Part shown: piece by piece, positions 11,658 through 23,560 of the stretch
How the letters are laid out: each line of letters opens with the position of its first letter
Numbering within the stretch: position 1 is the first letter of the stretch
NCBI GenBank assembly: GCA_013368315.1
Contig: JAACJM010000049.1
Span: 402,589 to 466,588 of the forward strand
Direction of reading: 5' to 3'
DNA: 64,000 nucleotides
DNA from: Tetrapyrgos nigripes
Lineage: Eukaryota > Basidiomycota > Agaricomycetes > Agaricales > Campanellaceae
Notes under the pieces: model-generated
What the model was told of the DNA's origin: nothing
Database searches by the model: none
Seen by the model: the letters and a program-made list of their open reading frames with translations, nothing else
Program-made: the position numbers and the translations under genes

Positions 11658-12675
11658 CAATTCCAACAGCACCTCCAAACGAGGAAGGAAACCTGATGCC
11701 TTTAACAGAGAACGCAACGAGGTAAAGCAATGGTTAGCTTCATTCAAGAATTATCTACACCAGAACAAGGCTAGATACACAATGGAGGACTCTAAGGTGT
11801 CCCTATTCCTTTCATTCTTCACGGGAGAAAAGGGAGGAGATTGGGCAACCCAATGAATTACAGAACAAGAAGAAGATGGGGGGGATGTAAAGATTAAACC
11901 AGATGAGAGGTGATGGACAACGTTGAAGGAGATCAGAGATAGGTTTAAAAGGGATTTCAAGGCACTTGCTTCTGACAAGGTCGCAAAGAATAAGATCAAG
12001 AATGCTAGGATGAAGGGAACGGATATTAGTAGCTATAACAGTATCTTCGACATGTACAGAGAAGAGTCAGACTTTGGAGAAACAGCCCTTTTGGATTACT
12101 ACAAAGGAGGTCTCCCAGAAAAGCTTTGGAAAGCAGTAGGAATGACTTGGCCAAAATGGAAGGACTTCAATGAGTATAGAGAGAGGATGATGGATCTCCA
12201 TTTAGAGTGGATAAACGAGAGAGAAAGAGAAGGACGATCGAGATCATTTTCTACGCCAAGAACGAATTCGGGTCCTTCTCAAGGATGAATGGTAGCAAGT
12301 GTGAATGTGCTTATGAACATGGGACCAGGTGCTAATTCATCCTTCACTCCTCTACCTAAACTGACACCTGAAGAAAGGGACTGACTCCGAAGACTAGGGG
12401 CATGTTTCATGTGTAGACAACCTGGACACATGAGCAACGAATGTCCAACGTTCCCAAACAATACCCTGAGACCATCAACGTCTCAAAATACCCCTCAAAA
12501 CTTCCCTCCTCAATCAGTTAGGACAGCTGAAACTTCTGTTCCAACTCCATCATCATCATCTCGCTCATCACCTGTAACAGTAGCTCACATGTCATTGTCT
12601 TCATCTCATAATGTAATCAAGGACATTTTGGAGGATTGGAAGGAGAAGAAAAGGAACAGGCGGCTGTATATTTGA
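11617..12675 (+). pseudogene. Chromovirus gag (capsid and zinc knuckle), interrupted by TGA codons
   Basis: The capsid-like region includes KRGRKPDAFNRERNEVKQWL, RDRFKRDFKALASDK and GLPEKLWKAVGM, typical of Ty3/gypsy gag in fungi. Nucleocapsid zinc knuckle CX2CX4HX4C is present as CFMCRQPGHMSNEC (about 12406-12447). Four in-frame stops, all TGA (about 11854, 11911, 12286, 12381), break the frame. The last falls in PEERD-TGA-L, where homologues have Arg. It would form the virus-like particle shell if intact. Confidence 0.85.
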
Positions 12676-12699
12676 AGGACATTATGTCAAAGCTGGATT

Positions 12700-15600
12700 T
12701 TTGAAACACTCCTCTGCTATGTTGTCAGAAGGAGTTGTAAAGTACACCAGACAATTTTTGAACAATCGATATAGTGTGTTATACCCCTCTAGTGAGTGTA
12801 CCTTCCCTTCAGAATTAAGAATGTTGGCAGTCACTCGTAACTGACAGGTACCTTCGATAACACTCAAAACTGAACTCATTGGCAAAATTACCAGCAGAAA
12901 AATCGACGCAGATGCTCTAATAGACAGTGGTGCAGAAGGCATAATCATCAATAGCCGTTTTGTACAAAAAAAACTGATTAACCCTTCTTCCTATCAAAAA
13001 TCCATTCCCTGTACGAAACGTTGACGGCTCTGAAAATAATATGGGATGGGTACGCCATTACACCATTCAAAAACTTTGAATCTACTCTCAGGATAATAAA
13101 TTGTATCATGAAGAGACAGCTGAATTCTACATTACAGACATCAAAGATCACGATATAATTCTCGGCACTGACTGGCTGGAGGAACACAATCCAGAAATAG
13201 GTGGAATTTACTAAGGCTCAAGAACTCGCAGAAGCAGCCCAAAAGGCAAAAGAAGATATACCACTTACAGATAAGATTCCATCCCAATATCATCAGTTCT
13301 TATCAGTTTTTGACAAACAAACTTCAGAACGACTACCAAAATGTGGAGAATGGGATCACACTATTGAATTGAAACTGGACTTCATACCTTGTCCTTGTAA
13401 AACCTATCCTTTATCTCCGAACAAGCAAAAGGAACTCGACAATTTCATTGAAGAAAACTTGGAAAAGGAATACATCAGACTGTTGAAGTCTCCTATGGCA
13501 AGTCCCTTTTTCTTTGTCAAAAAGAAAGACGGGAAACTACATCCTGTACAGGACTATCAAGCACTGAACAAAGGGACCATCAAGAACGAATACCCTTTAC
13601 CACTTATATTGGAGCTGGTAGATAAACTCAAAGGAGCACAAGTCTTTTCAAAAATCAACCTTCAATGGGGATATAACAATGTGTGAATAAAAGAAGGAGA
13701 CAAGTGGAAAGTGGCATTTAAGACAAATAGAGGACTTTTTGAACCAACGGTGATGTTTTTCGGTCTAATGAACTCCCCCACAACATTCCAGGCAATGATG
13801 AATACCCTTTTTAAGGACCTCATTGATTCCAGAAAAGTGGTAATCTACATGGACAACATCTTGATCTTCACAGAAACCCTAGAAGAGCATCAACGAATGG
13901 TCAAACAAGTGCTCATGTGACTTTGAGAGAACGATCTCTACACCAAACTGGAGAAATGTACCTTTGAAACCAGTTCTGTGGAATTCCTAGGTCTCATTGT
14001 CTCCCACAATACACTGGCAATGGACCCAGTCAAGGTTGAAGGTGTCACTAAATGGCCAACCCCATGAAATGTCAAAGATGTTCAGTTGTTCTTAGGATTC
14101 AGAAACTTCTACCATCATTTCATACATGACTTTTCTAAAGTTGCATGACCACTTTTCAACTTTATGAAGAAGGACGAACCATGGAGGTGGTCAGTGGAGA
14201 CAGAAGAAGCTTTTCAAGCACTCAAAGATGTGTTCACTTCTTCACCAGTTCTCTTAATGCCCGATCATTCTAAACCATATCGAGTAGAGGTTGATGCTTC
14301 TGATTATGCTACAGGAGGTATCTTACAACAGAAAGGAAATCTTTATCAGAAACCGAATGGAACTATGACATTCATGATAAGGAACTGTTGGCAATCATAC
14401 GTGGATTAGAAACTTGGCAATATTATCTTGAAGGTGGACCACATACTATTGAAATCCTGACCGATCACGAGAATTTGAAGTACTTCACTACTGCTCAGAA
14501 ACTCAGCTGATGACAAGCAAGGATGGCCTTGTTTCTAACCAGATTTGACTTCACATTGACATATAAACCTGGTAATCTCAATTGAAGTGACCCCCTTTCT
14601 TGAAGACCAGACCATAAAGAGGGGGTCGAAAACGACAACAAGGATAGAGTGTTACTCAATCTGAAGTTCTTCAGAATTCGAGCTACAAGACTAGGAACAG
14701 TGATTGCAATCGGAGATGATGAACTGAGAAGACGTATTAGAGATTGTCCAAAAAAATACACCGACGTTGTGAGTGCCCTACAGGTCATCTTGAACAACGG
14801 TCCATGCTCGCTGGTAAAAAATTTACAGGAATGGAACTATGAGGACGGAATCATCTTGTTTTGAGGAAAAGTCTATGTTCCAAATGATCAACAACTACGG
14901 AGAGACATAGTCAAGATGTACCATGATAGTCTCACTGCAGGACATCCAGGCCAATTTAAAACCTACGAACTTATAAGTAGAGAATTCTGGTGGCCCAGCA
15001 TATCAGTATTTGTCTGTGATTATGTTGAAGGATGTGCTACTTGCCAATTGACCAAGGCACAAAACCATCCATCACATGTACTATTGGTCCCAAACGAAAC
15101 TCCAGAAAGACATTTTGGCACAATCACAACCGACTTCATTACAGACCTGCCAGAATGTGAAGGCTTCAATGCAATTCACATAACAGTGGACCGATCAACT
15201 AAAACTGTAGTAATCTCACCATGCTGAAAAGATATCGATAGTGACAGAACAATTGACATGTTATTCAATAACACCTGGCAACATTACAGTCTCTGGGATA
15301 AAATGATATCAGATTGAGGACCTCAGTTTGCAAGTCAGGTTATGAAGGGAATATACGCTAAGTTTGGTATTACTTCAGCACTTAATACAGCTTATCACCT
15401 GCAAACAGATGGCAAGACTGAAAGGTTCAATCAGGAGCTTGAACAGTATCTTAGAACCTTCTGCAACTACCGACAAGATGACTGGGTCAAATATTTGCCA
15501 TATGCAGAGTTATTCCATAACACTCAAGTCCACTCTACTACCAGGAAATCACCCTTCAAATTACTTCATGGATATCTTCCTTGACTCTTTCCTTCAATCA

Positions 15601-16388
15601 ACCCTTCTTCACATGTCCCAAAAGTCAAAGAACACCTCCACAACCTAGAAGTACTATGGGAAGAGTTGAAAGCAAGTCTGACAACTGCTGCAGAGCTGAT
15701 GAAGAGACAAAATATGGATCATGTAAAAGAAGGGGTGAAATTCAAAGTTGGAGACAAAGTACTATTGGATGGAAAGAACTTGAAGACAACAAGGCTAAAA
15801 GCTAAGTTGGCAAATCGTTGTCATGGACCCTTCAAGATCACTGATGTAATCAGCGAAGTTAACTACCATCTCAAATTGCCGAACACTTGGCAGATCCATC
15901 CAGTCTTCCATGCTTCGCTTCTGTCACCATACAAAGAAACTGAAGCCCATGGAGTGAACTACCCAGGCGAACCAGCCAAATTGCTTCCAGAAGATAATGA
16001 ATATGATGTCAAGGCAATTTTGGATTCTAAACCAACTAGGAATCGACAGAGAGTGCAGTATTTAGTCAAGTGGTTAGACTATGCAGACTCAGAAAATTCA
16101 TGGGAACCGGTGTCAGGATTGACAAAATTGAAGGATATGATTGAAACCTTCCATCAACAACATCCAGATGCATATTGTCCACCAAACCTCATACAACCTG
16201 GGTCTACATTGCAGTCAATGGGAATTAGCTTAGGGGATATTTGGAGAAGTACGCATGTGCTCCAGGCGAAAGCACAGCTTAAAGAGGGGGTAATGTCACA
16301 AACTGCTACAGTTCTCTGTCCTCCTTCCTCTTTTACTTCATTATTGAACCCTTTCTCTGATCATTCATCTATCGCATTCCCTCGATAA
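12700..16388 (+). pseudogene. Chromovirus pol: protease, reverse transcriptase, RNase H, integrase, chromodomain
   Basis: Domains in order: aspartic protease DSGAE (about 12922); reverse transcriptase from about 13260 ([33 protein letters not shown]); RNase H ([12 protein letters not shown], about 14290); integrase HHCC finger (HDSLTAGH ... CATC) and DDE core (TTDFITDLP, ISD-TGA-GPQF, TDGKTERFNQELE, 15120-15450); C-terminal chromodomain (VQYLVKWLDYADSENSWEP, about 16048-16110). About fifteen in-frame stops are all TGA, at positions where the family has Arg. Two reverse-transcriptase aspartates are replaced by Asn. Small frameshifts occur near 12970 and 13200. The last open stretch runs into the 3' LTR. 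Confidence 0.9.
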
Positions 16389-16790
16389 ACCTTTTATCCC
16401 TATGTTTCTGACTTTGAACTTTATAAAACCTGTCAAACTCTATAATAACTGTCAATCAATCTTCCCATCTTTCTTATCTCTTATCCATTCTTCCTATCTT
16501 TAACTTGATTGATCTGATCTTCCTATCTTTCTCAACCATATGGCATCATTCTATTTTTACTTACTTTTCTCATCTCTTCGCATTTCTCATATATACTCGA
16601 GATCTCTTGTAACTGATTCCCCAGTTTGTTCACTTTGTCTCTGCTCTGTACTACTACTATGCAGTGTAGAGCCTAGTCAGCCTACTCATCTCTCTCTCTC
16701 TCCACATCTCATTTACATCTCTCAATCTATCTGCTTTGTATCTGCTTTTTCTCAGTGTGTGACTTGGGTGGTTATTTGAGTGTATCGACA
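16294..16790 (+). repeat. 3' LTR of the chromovirus
   Basis: 497 bp starting TGTCACAAAC right after a polypurine tract and ending ATCGACA. It differs from the 5' LTR by about a dozen substitutions plus one 18-bp indel; about half of the substitutions are at CpG sites (for example TATCGC versus TATTGC, CTCGAG versus CTCAAG). Confidence 0.88.
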
Positions 16791-17201
16791 ACCCCAACCT
16801 GCTGTACCTTTCGTCCCATCTTCACTTCTGTCTCTGCTCCCTCTAGTCCTCCATCTGTGCCTGCATCACCTCTGCCTCCAGTGTCCCCTATTCCATCTTC
16901 AGCCATACCAACAGCCTGTCCCAGTCCTACACTTGCACCCACTCCATCTCCTCTTCCTGTGTCACCAGCCCCATTCAGCCCTGTTGCCTCCCCAATCACC
17001 AACATTGACATGTCCTTCGCTGCCCTTGAAAACCTTCTTCAAGCTCTTGTCAACAACCAAAACCAACTGCAGCAGGCAATCACCAACTTGGTCAATAGGC
17101 CTGTCCATGAGTCCTCAGATAAAACTTTAACTCACATACTGCTCAACCTTACATGCTGGCCTCAACTCTTAAGCTTCCCCTCATCTAAGTATGTTGTATA
17201 A
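16791..17201 (+). pseudogene. 3' part of the older gag-like ORF, truncated
   Basis: Continuation, in frame after removal of the chromovirus, of the ORF starting at 9725. It has a long Pro/Ser-rich region followed by a short coiled coil (ALENLLQALVNNQNQLQQAI), a layout common upstream of the capsid domain in fungal gags. The frame then runs to a stop at 17201 with no capsid or zinc knuckle, so the rest of the element is missing. Confidence 0.5.
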
Positions 17202-17533
17202 AGTGCATATGCATGAAGCAAAAAGCTAGTTTAGGGCTGGCTTAGGGTCACCAGTTCCAAGGTATAAAGAGCTGGCTTCATGGTAATATACTGTCTTCCT
17301 TGCTTTCTTTCTCTCCTCAGGGCCCATCAAATGAGTGTTGACAAGCTTATAGGTGTGTATGTTGGACGGGTTCACACTCTTTACCATTGTTGATCATTTT
17401 TTCTACATTTTCTTTTCTATCTCTCACTGGAATCACATGTCTGCTGGTTCCAGTCACAAATGCAAAGGTGACTTCTATCTTTCAAGTCTTCTATGGTACA
17501 CTCTTAATTGATGTGACCAGTTTTACAACTATC

Positions 17534-18136
17534 ACATGCAGATGTTGACTCAGATTTGGATTCTGATGTTCCTCACCATACTGCTGTTGCCAAGAAGGGG
17601 AAGCCGAATGCAGAGCCTTCAGACCCCTTGCATGAGCTCATACAGGGAAAGAAATCTGTAGTCAAAGTTATTAAACTTACAGAAGCTCTGGAAGTCTGGC
17701 CTATTCCTCCCAAGGAGTCTTCTACTGCATACATTCTGGATCTGAACAGTAACCCAGAGTACCTCTACAATAGCAACAAAATGTTGATTGTTGATGCTTT
17801 CGTTAAGAAGCAAGTATGTTCTTGAGTTGCTTGGGTGCTTCATGGTGTCCTTCTCACATTTAGTAGTGCCAGGATGCATGGGATGGTGATACAGGTACTG
17901 GAAAGAAGTTGATGCTTGTTCCTCTTCTCAATCCCACTAATGGCAGAGTTCTCTGTCAGCATTCAACTCTGGGCTGCAAAGGCTGTCATATGTGTTCAGA
18001 GTTTGATGACACATTACTTGAGAACTTTGAACACTGGAGCCCAGATGAGCAGACACAAGATGATTTGATAGTGAAGGCTATTGCAGAGGCTAATGAGCGG
18101 GGATGTAGTAGTATCTTTACCCAAACCACTGTGTGA
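17534..18136 (+). pseudogene. Transposon-associated Cys-motif protein fragment, function unknown
   Basis: Two coding-like stretches (about 17534-17815 and 17881-18136) that can be joined by a GT-AG intron ending at 17880 (CAA then GATGCATGG). Features are a Lys-rich linker, LVPLLNPTNGRVLCQHSTLG and a Cys cluster CKGCHMC, followed by a charged helix. The combination resembles N-terminal regions of composite transposon proteins in mushroom genomes, but I cannot name the domain. It lies 600 bp upstream of a Helitron helicase fragment in the same orientation, which suggests one decayed element. Confidence 0.45.
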
Positions 18137-18737
18137 GTTTTCACTCCTGTCAGCTAGTTGTATATTTACTGAGTCATGACTAGATTTTATTGTGGTGTCG
18201 CAGAGATTGATGGGGTCCGGTGTCAAGGGCATGCTATCTATATAAAATGTGACTACCTGTGTGAGGATTTTGGTGGCTAATTAACTGAGCAAGGCACAAA
18301 AGTCACATGATCTGCACAGCCTTCCAATGGAAACATGGCTGCACCTTACTGCTGCTATTTCCATTGATGCCATACAATGCACATACTGGCACATGCAAAC
18401 TGCAAACCTAAACTTATGAAACCTAAACATCTGCCTCATGTCAGCAAACTTTTGTCTATGTAATGTGACTTGGACACTTTCTGTGTCTTTGCTCTACTTC
18501 TAAAGCTATATTGAGGTACCAGAGAGCCTCAACTGTGGTACATGTAAGGCTGATTTATGAATCAACTGACTGCCTCAATTACTGACTCTGTGCATCTCAG
18601 AGGTGCATTTTCAATGTGAATATTGTTTTTCTGAATTCTTTTCATGAAACTGAATAAATTCCAGACCAAACTCTTCAAGAACAAACTTTTTCTCTTTCCC
18701 TTTTCCTCTGACCCAGTCTATAGCACTATTGACATGT
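18137..18737. other. Non-coding remnant sequence
   Basis: No usable reading frame on either strand. It lies between two transposon gene fragments of the same orientation and is probably decayed sequence of the same element. Confidence 0.35.
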
Positions 18738-19013
18738 ATGTACTTGAGATTATCTGTGGGGTTGGATATCAGAAACCCAGTGTTTTCTCATGGGCAGTTG
18801 TATGTGGCACTTTCAAGGTGCACACCAGCCTCAAAAATAAATGTTTTATTTCCAGAGTCAGAAGAGGAGGTGGAGGAGGAGCTTGGTTTCAAACTGTTCT
18901 CTGATAGTGGTCATTTGCTTGCATGTGTGGGAGATGCAGAAGGCATTCAAGCGCAAAGCTTTGCAGATTTGTTCTCAAGGGCTACACTATCCATTGTCAA
19001 GTGGTTTACATGA
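18738..19013 (+). pseudogene. C-terminal fragment of a Helitron/PIF1-type helicase
   Basis: Contains the helicase motif VI region GLDIRNPVFSHGQLYVALSRC (split here as GLDIRNPVFSHGQ and LYVALSRC), followed by INVLFPE, a hallmark of Helitron Rep/helicase proteins near their C-terminus. An acidic stretch (ESEEEVEEE) and an unrelated tail follow. The upstream helicase motifs are absent. It is not part of the Helitron at 44.6-50.4 kb, which lies on the other strand and lacks this part. Confidence 0.75.
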
Positions 19014-20391
19014 TCTGGATGCAGACACTGTACTTAAGCTTCTGTGGAAGACGTGTGCAGTACATTTTCACTGGTACATCAATTACTCTTTCAAAAGACT
19101 CTTACTTTCTGATGAACTGGTATCCACAGTGGAATCTTCAATATCAAGTCTTATATCTCAGTGGAAGACTTTAACTATCTTTTGAAGCTTTCCCAGCCTT
19201 GATTCTGATATACAGATAGCACAGTTCATTTCCTAGTGTGACACACACACTAATGAAAAGTTCATTGGTGAGTTGCACCTCTAAATTATACTTGATGTAG
19301 TTCAGTCTGACCATCAAGACTGCTTCAAAGCCTGAGGAACTCAACAGGAAAGTCAACGAAAGCATCAGAAACTAAATGACAAGGAAGAAGCTCTTACTGT
19401 GGAGCTAAAGGCTACTCATAACAGGTCTAAACAGTTATTGGAGCAAATTAAAGGTATCAAGGGAGCTCAAAACCACTCACCAGCCAAGTCTTCCAGTGTG
19501 AAGATTACATCTATCAGACTGGAGTCATCAGGTGCGTTCTTTTTTGCCTGTTAGAAAATTCTGCTTGACACACATCCAATACAGTTCAGCTAGAATATTT
19601 GACTGTGCCACAAAGCTATTCCACACCCAAAACAAATTGTGTCATTTCCATGGCTACTCTGTCATCAAGTAGGAGCACCCAACCAGCTCCAGCTCCCAGA
19701 GAGACTCATGTACACAGCTCTTTTTCTATTCAATGATATGAAGACAAGCTGACTGTATTTATCACACCTAACAGTTCTCATAGACTTAAGTCACAATATG
19801 CCAACACAGCAAATATGTCAGTGTGGGCCACTGTATACAGTGGCAGGTAAGAGTCCTCATCCCATTGCACAAAATGCAATAGACTCTGAAGAGGTAGATG
19901 TGGGTCATGGACCGGGCACTGGGTACTGGTCACTGGTTTGTTGCTCAACAAAAGTTGACAGAGAATTTGCAGAGAAGCTTGGTGCTGAGTCTGCTGAGCT
20001 GACAGAATAGGATATATTTTCCTGGGATACAAAAAATGTGGCCATTTGAGCTCACAATAAGACTCATCCTATAAATAGGACTTGTAATTCTCAGTGCCCA
20101 GTACAGCCAACTACATGCAGACTCCCTTGTGCAAAGTTTGGACCCAGGCTACACAACTGTCTCAGAAATCTGACAACTGGGACTGGAAAACAATTAGTAA
20201 TGCACTGGCTGAATGTGATGGTCCAGTACTCAACCCTAGCACCTACTATTACACTCCATCTCCCTGAGGTCAACTCCGGCTGTTCCCCGTTGATGGAGAT
20301 GAAGATATTTTGGCTTCCTTTCCAGCCCCTTCAAAGCATCAGTAGAGTAATGTATTTACTTCCACCACTTTAATTCCCTCTTTCTGGTGTA
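19014..20391. other. Decayed transposon-like sequence with a coiled-coil remnant
   Basis: A plus-strand stretch around 19345-19530 reads as a charged coiled coil (ELKATHNRSKQLLEQIKG) but has no start or end. A fragment around 20265-20345 reads LRLFPVDGDEDILASFPAP. Nothing else is recognisable. Confidence 0.35.
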
Positions 20392-20563
20392 TTAATTTCA
20401 TAGTAGGTTATGGCTACTAATTGAGATCTTCGATACATACTATATACTTGTGTTAATGTGCTATGCAAGCAGAGGACTAATTTCATAGTAGTTTATTGCT
20501 ACTAATTGATACCTGCAATACATAGTATAGACTCATGTTAATGTGCTATGCAAGCAGAGGTCA
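20392..20563. repeat. Tandem duplication, two units of about 86 bp
   Basis: Both units start TTTCATAGTAG and end GTTAATGTGCTATGCAAGCAGAGG. They differ at scattered positions, so the duplication is not recent. Each unit contains a short hairpin (TAGTAGG..GGCTACTA-like). No gene is involved. A G-rich run follows at about 20600-20620. Confidence 0.8.
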
Positions 20564-21812
20564 AGAGGTGTGCAGCCAGTCTACCTGAGACCAGACCTTG
20601 GGGGGGGGGGAGGGGAGGGGGTCTGGAGAGGGCTTATGACCCAAAAGTACATCATGCTCTAGAGAGTGTATAGACCAAATTTCTGGAGTCATCTCTGCTG
20701 GCTGGATGAAGTACAGTGTAGAAGAGTTAACTATATCAGAAAAGGGCAAACTTACTGCAAAAATCTGCCTTCCAACTGGCAAGTACAACACATCCACATT
20801 CAACCTCAGGGAACCAGGCCTGACTGCATGATCAGGTTGCCTGGGTAAGTGGTCATGTCAAATCAGGGCTCATCAGACCAAATCACCTCTGATAGGGCCA
20901 AGGTTTGCAACTGGTCAGGATGGAAAGGAAGGTTAGATTCATATAATACCAGTACAAATTACAAATGCAATGATAGACCATGCCATGATGTATATATGTA
21001 CACAACCATCAATCATCAAAGTCCTCTACAATATTTCATTCACCAAGACTGCCCAATTCAATTCGTCCAGAGTGACCTTGGTGGTTTTGCAAACAATGTC
21101 GGTATCCTTTTGGTTGAGGAAGTAGCTTTCACAAATCCTCTGTTTCCTTGAGATTCGTAGAGTTCTGAAGAGGAGATTTTTTGTAGGGGTAAATCCCAAA
21201 CTGCCTTCCCAAATTGGGAAAGCATCGAAGAAGGAACAAGTGTTTACCTAAAGGAGAGCTGAGACTGCGCGAATGGAAATTAAAGAGAAGTGTTCCGAGT
21301 ATCCAAACAGAAGGTTCCATGCAAAGAGTAGGCCGTAGTTGGTATATGCAACTGAGAAGAGGCCTGGCAGTCTGGATTCAGGTATTGGACGCAACGGGAG
21401 AGCTCAGCCTAACAAAAATGGAAGGTCCCCGTGAGCTCTACCCAATCAAAATTGTTAAGATGACGTAGCTTTTGCCCAAATGTCAAGTAACAAACAACTA
21501 ATTGTTTACTTACACGCTAAGTGCAAGTTGCTCCATTACCCTATATATTCATTAGTGTAGACCCTTCATTACCATTCAATACTAGTAATCCTTATATATA
21601 CGCATGTACTCTTGACTCTAATACGACCGGTGCGAATTGAAGTCGATACCGGTGAACGCGGTACGCGTAGAGGGGAAGTGGGCGAATTGCTTTTGGATAT
21701 TGCTCTGCCATCCACTGATCAGGCCTTCTCAGTTCGGTCATCCTGATCAGTATGATCATGCTTATCACGACTTTTTCGTCCTTATCCCTCTGACCACTGG
21801 GGTGTTTCGCTG
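20564..21812. other. No recognisable gene
   Basis: Short open frames only. There is no domain, splice structure or repeat termini that I can support. It contains the likely promoter of the gene starting at 21813. Confidence 0.45.
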
Positions 21813-22564
21813 ATGGATTCATCAGGCCACATCAGCCCAGGTAAGGCCTGATTCGGCAATTGCATTTTTTCTGACATTAGGTGTTATCTGGGGCGAGCTG
21901 ATTTGGGGACAGCGGGACTTCGTTACGGATTGCAAGTCTGGGAGCTTGAAGCTAGACAAGTTTACGCTTGAGGCGCAGTGCTACGCTGACGAGAAAAAAG
22001 AACAAACAAAGACATCCAAGTTGGACCTCAGTTGCTACCTCCAGGTGCGTTTAACCTCTGTAACTACATCCAGCTATTCTGAGCCTCGGCTACTTCCTTC
22101 AGGTCTTTGACAGCAATTTGGGCATCAAGGTGACTGACGGCACCGAGGTGTCCGAGCTGTTCAGCGGAGAAAAGTGGATGAAGTTCAGGATTATCAAAGA
22201 GCCTAGTTCCCAGAAGCTGGATGTTGGTGCATTCAAAAATGCCTTCCGTTCCATTGCCGAGACAGTTATCGAGCAGGTTGTGAAAGAGGTGACGGATGAG
22301 TTCAAGTTGGATTCAGCTAAACGGATCAAGCAGGCACTGGAGGATAACCCTCAGGGAGAGGTGGTCGAAACCGTTAAGGAGATTGTGGATAAGCATGTTA
22401 AGGATTTCATGGAGCAGGAGGTTGAAAAAGCTTTCAAAGATGCGAAGGAGAAAGTTGACCAAGCTTTCGAAGATGCGAAGAAGGGGGTTTTGGAGGCTTG
22501 CACGACGATGAAAGAGAAAGCTATCGAGGAAGCCACAAAGGAGTTGTTAACTTATGTCAATTAA
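21813..22564 (+). CDS. Small protein with CVNH-like N-terminus and charged helical tail
   Basis: Exons 21813-21840, 21881-22044 and 22103-22564 give 217 aa; phases fit and introns are GT-AG, but the first (40 nt) is unusually short, so the first exon is less certain. Residues about 22-75 show the spacing of a cyanovirin-N homology domain: a Cys in FVTDCKSGSLKLDKF, then LEAQC, then SKLDLSCYL. This family comprises small sugar-binding lectins common in fungi. Residues about 110-215 are almost all charged amphipathic helix (EKAFKDAKEKVDQAFEDAKK), unusual for a single CVNH domain. The stop lies directly against a Ngaro-like repeat starting at 22565, and the tail shares TTAACTTATGTC with that repeat. 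The domain call is tentative. Confidence 0.5.
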
Positions 22565-23525
22565 CTTATGTCGACCTCGAAAATGTTACCACGACCTAAA
22601 ACTCCCACCCCTTTTCGTTGCCACAGCCGGTCTTTGCCCTTCCCGACAACTGGTCCAGACTCAGTCTGGACCAGATCCAAGGACTGTTGACGTCAATAAT
22701 CACGACGTCATGCCAGCGTGTCAAATTTGAAATCAGTCTGCTTAACGCCCTTCTTCCCTTTCCACACTGGATAGGGGTCGAGGAATTTGAGCTTCTTATA
22801 CAAAACATAACCAGTCCACTCCTAACCTGGATTCCTATCAATGGCCCATTCAATTTTGCAGAAAATAGGCTTTTGTGCCCTGCAATAACCACTTTACGTC
22901 CTCTGACTCTGAAAGTTCACAACTCGTCTAAGATTTGTTCAAGTTGCTGAAAGGTTCTTTGTGAAGAATTAGTAATAATCTTACAGAACAATCAACAAAA
23001 GATTGATGCAAAATTCTGTATGAGGAACAGTCTCTATTCCACTCAACATAAAAACGAAAGATAGATGCGTACTATAAGACCAGTGTACACCTTGCCATGA
23101 AGGAGACGCGATACTGTTCCTAGATTGAAGAGAGCAAGGAACTCTTGCCCTGTAGATTAACGCTGCTTCTCGAATTGAGACTCAGAGAACTGTCCACGAC
23201 TACCAATACTCGAGCCAGTGTATTAGAACAATAGAGATAGAAACTTGTATGTATTCGAGATCTCTTCAAGTCCCTTTTATACCTACTACAATACATTCTA
23301 GAATGTTCTACTTCTACAACTATGTATGAGTAAGTATCTATGAGTATGAGTAAGATAGCTCCAAGAGGTGAGTAAGATATTACTGAGCACTTGAAGAGTT
23401 GCTCATGGAATAGTGTCAAAGACAACAGGAAGTTCAACACAGTTCACCTGCATAACCTGAGAAATTAGACTACGTGAAAGGGCCTCGTAACTTGCCACGC
23501 GAAGCGAAGGCCCTTTGCCCCAGTT
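22565..23525. mobile_element. Ngaro-type retroelement remnant
   Basis: 22565-22756 matches 35487-35690 and 23449-23525 matches 35706-35781. Those are the leader and start of the reverse-transcriptase ORF in the larger Ngaro element. The two matching blocks are separated here by about 690 bp absent from the larger copy. Shared landmarks are CTCCCACCCCTTTTC, CCAGACTCAGTCTGGACCAG and GCATAACCTGAG. The remnant fills the space between the CVNH-like gene and the NUP42-like gene. Confidence 0.75.
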
Positions 23526-23560
23526 GGGTGCAGTAGCTTCCGAAAGAGCATTTGCCGTGA

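Larger units (their letters stand above)
9991..16797 (+). mobile_element. Ty3/gypsy LTR retrotransposon of the chromovirus (chromodomain) clade, inactivated
   Basis: About 6.8 kb, with LTRs at 9991-10469 (possibly to 10478) and 16294-16790 (possibly to 16797). Internal order is leader ORF, gag with zinc knuckle, protease, reverse transcriptase, RNase H, integrase and chromodomain, so it is Ty3-type. A polypurine tract (AAAGAGGGGG) directly precedes the 3' LTR. Candidate target duplications are ATCCC (left) and ACCCC (right), one mismatch. No TGG primer-binding site follows the 5' LTR, so priming is unclear. Both coding frames are closed by many TGA codons, so the copy is dead. Confidence 0.9.

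Noticed and set aside
11617..15590. TGA read as an amino acid (alternative code or selenocysteine) in the chromovirus
   Set aside because: Host genes here end with TGA (flavoprotein, NUP42-like, Zn2Cys6), and the positions fit Arg (CGA) decay, with further CpG losses at non-stop sites in the same element.
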